Of a DNA stretch of 6,298 bases, positions 5,476-6,298 are shown in pieces. How positions within the stretch are numbered: position 1 is the stretch's first letter; every line of letters starts with the position of its first letter. This DNA is from an uncultured Eubacteriales bacterium. GTDB lineage: Bacteria > Bacillota > Clostridia > Oscillospirales > Acutalibacteraceae. The stretch lies in contig CAKTXU010000114.1 in assembly GCA_934630995.1 (NCBI GenBank), positions 1 through 6,298 on the forward strand, read 5' to 3'. The notes under the pieces were generated by a model. The model was not told the DNA's origin, ran no database searches, and was given only the letters and a program-made list of their open reading frames with translations. The position numbers and the translations under genes are program-made.

Positions 5476-5961
5476 ATGAATTACCGCCGGGAAAAAGCGG
5501 TGGCTTACGCCCACCAATGGGCCTTTGCCCGCAATCCGCGGTATTACAATTTCGATGATATCGGCGGGGACTGCACCAATTTTATCTCCCATTGCCTTTA
5601 TGCCGGTCTGCCGGTGATGAATTACACCCCGGATCTGGGCTGGTTCTATATCTCTCCGCAAAGGCGGAGCGCCGCCTGGTCGGGAGTGCCCTATCTCTAC
5701 AATTTTCTGACGGCCAACAAGGGGCCGGGGCCCTTCGGCAAGGAAATGGCGCTGGATAAAGCCCAGCCTGGCGATATCCTCCAGCTCAGCTTCGACGGCA
5801 GCGTCTGGTCCCATTCCCTGTTGATTACCGGGACCGGTGAGCGTCCGGACCCGCTGAATATCACCGTCTCCACCCACACCTTCGACGCCGACGACCGTCC
5901 CTTATACACCTACACCTATAGCGCGTGCCGCCTGCTGCACATTCTGGGAGGCCGTGAATAA
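5476..5961 (+). CDS. Amidase_6-domain protein (putative cysteine amidase)
   Basis: A 161-aa stand-alone Amidase_6-type domain, related to the NlpC/P60 and CHAP cysteine peptidase group. Family marks in order: YRREKAVAYAHQWAFARNP (3-21), the catalytic-Cys motif GGDCTNFISHCL (30-41, Cys33), GWFY (55-58), SAAWSGV (65-71), AQPGDILQL (96-104) and the catalytic-His segment WSHSLLIT (111-118, His113), then a conserved STHTFD (132-137) that may supply a further active-site residue. The domain spans the whole protein; there is no signal peptide or transmembrane helix, so it should act in the cytoplasm, or in the mother cell or forespore if it is a sporulation protein. The substrate is unknown; cell-wall peptide bonds are the usual guess. 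AGGAGG (5461-5466) lies 9 nt before the ATG. Its stop TAA overlaps the ATG of a possible 19-codon ORF. Confidence 0.88.
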   Translation: MNYRREKAVAYAHQWAFARNPRYYNFDDIGGDCTNFISHCLYAGLPVMNYTPDLGWFYISPQRRSAAWSGVPYLYNFLTANKGPGPFGKEMALDKAQPGDILQLSFDGSVWSHSLLITGTGERPDPLNITVSTHTFDADDRPLYTYTYSACRLLHILGGRE

Positions 5962-6020
5962 TGCTTTTCGTCCGCCCTTGGCTTGTACCGGGGGGTATCT
6001 CAAGCCAAGGCGTCCACTGA
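5961..6020 (+). CDS. Possible 19-aa ORF translationally coupled to the amidase gene
   Basis: The amidase stop and an ATG share a base in TAATG (5959-5963). This ATG has its own GGGAGG (5946-5951) at 9-nt spacing, inside the amidase 3' end. It encodes MLFVRPWLVPGGISSQGVH and stops with TGA at 6018-6020, 16 nt before the next gene. The whole hairpin at 5976-6010 is inside it. It could be a true microprotein or a leader peptide for the 60-aa gene, or chance. The ribosome site and overlap are visible; expression is inference. Confidence 0.35.
   Translation: MLFVRPWLVPGGISSQGVH
5976..6010 (+). repeat. Inverted repeat / RNA hairpin between the amidase and Pro-rich genes
   Basis: CCTTGGCTTG (5976-5985) and CAAGCCAAGG (6001-6010) are perfect complements. 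The inner TACC (5986-5989) can pair with GGTA (5994-5997) around a GGGG loop, with a 3-nt bulge on the 3' side, giving a 14-bp structure. No U tract follows, so it is not a standard terminator. It ends 12 nt before the Shine-Dalgarno site of the next gene and may stabilise the mRNA end or control translation. Confidence 0.75.
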
Positions 6021-6036
6021 ATAAGGAGATGCGCCC

Positions 6037-6219
6037 ATGTTCCCCTGTAAATTTTTTCACAAGCCGTGGTACGGTTATCATCCCATGCATGACAATCAAT
6101 GGCATCCCGGCCGGCCGGAAGCCCCCTTCCGCCCCGGCGAACCGGTGCCGGCGCCGCCGTCCCTTCCCGCGGACTGGCCGACGCCGGAAACGCCGTCCCC
6201 CGACAGCGCAAAAGCATAA
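6037..6219 (+). CDS. Proline-rich small protein, 60 aa
   Basis: I do not recognise this protein. AAGGAG (6023-6028) lies 8 nt before the ATG, supporting a real gene. It has 15 prolines in 60 residues. The N-terminal part (1-24) is rich in aromatic and His residues (FFHKPWYGYHPMHDNQWHPG), with one Cys at position 4; the rest is a low-complexity Pro/Ala/Glu tail containing GEPVPAPPS and TPETPSPDS. It has no membrane segment or signal peptide and is probably disordered. The His/aromatic head could bind metal or a surface, but that is only a guess. It follows the amidase by 75 bp with no terminator between, so co-transcription is likely and a shared role, for example in the spore envelope, is possible. 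Confidence 0.65.
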   Translation: MFPCKFFHKPWYGYHPMHDNQWHPGRPEAPFRPGEPVPAPPSLPADWPTPETPSPDSAKA

Positions 6220-6298
6220 TACCGGAAATTGCTTGCCGTTTGTTTTTGATGCGTCCGCACCAGCTCGGCAGACAATGACCAGGCGCGGCCAAGAGCGC
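6220..6298. other. Window end, no feature seen
   Basis: After the stop codon of the Pro-rich gene there is no clear terminator hairpin and no start site with a ribosome-binding sequence on either strand. A T-rich run (TTTGTTTTTGA, near 6240) is present without a convincing stem before it. Confidence 0.4.

Noticed and set aside
5861..6292. 143-aa minus-strand frame at the right end
   Set aside because: It has no recognised domain, overlaps the amidase end and the Pro-rich gene, and its translation looks like arbitrary GC-rich sequence.

Overview
The window looks like chromosomal DNA from a moderately GC-rich, spore-forming Clostridia lineage of the Oscillospiraceae/Ruminococcaceae kind. The reasons are a clear Spo0A, a perfect CIRCE (HrcA) operator, strong AGGAGG-type Shine-Dalgarno sites before nearly every gene, a stand-alone Amidase_6 protein and a VanZ-like protein. 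This placement is inference; there is no rRNA or other marker gene here. I see no tRNA, rRNA, CRISPR array, insertion sequence or phage gene.

Layout. From 1 to 458 on the minus strand is the N-terminal part of a SWIM zinc-finger protein, probably the start of a Snf2-type helicase cut by the window edge. It is divergently transcribed from a GNAT acetyltransferase (642-1172), and both have recognisable promoters in the gap. Next comes a heat-shock transcription unit: promoter, perfect CIRCE, htpG (Hsp90) and, 41 bp on, a VanZ-family membrane protein, closed by a strong hairpin terminator at 3839-3885. About 280 bp of AT-rich non-coding DNA follows, with a promoter region carrying repeated TCCAG elements, leading into spo0A. 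A 99-aa protein of unknown function follows with its own promoter candidates and a strong terminator (5358-5395). The last unit is an Amidase_6 protein, a possible 19-codon ORF that overlaps its stop codon and contains a near-perfect hairpin, and a 60-aa proline-rich small protein.

How the genes fit together. Two themes are visible: protein-folding stress (HrcA-controlled htpG with vanZ as a passenger) and sporulation (spo0A, and an amidase whose promoter resembles a mother-cell sigma-E/sigma-K site). The spo0A copy is not in the usual spoIVB-spo0A arrangement and its receiver has D-N where B. subtilis Spo0A has D-D, so it could be a paralogue or a relocated gene. The most interesting points are CIRCE control of an Hsp90 gene, this atypical Spo0A with its repeat-bearing promoter, and the compact amidase / 19-aa ORF / hairpin / Pro-rich peptide module.
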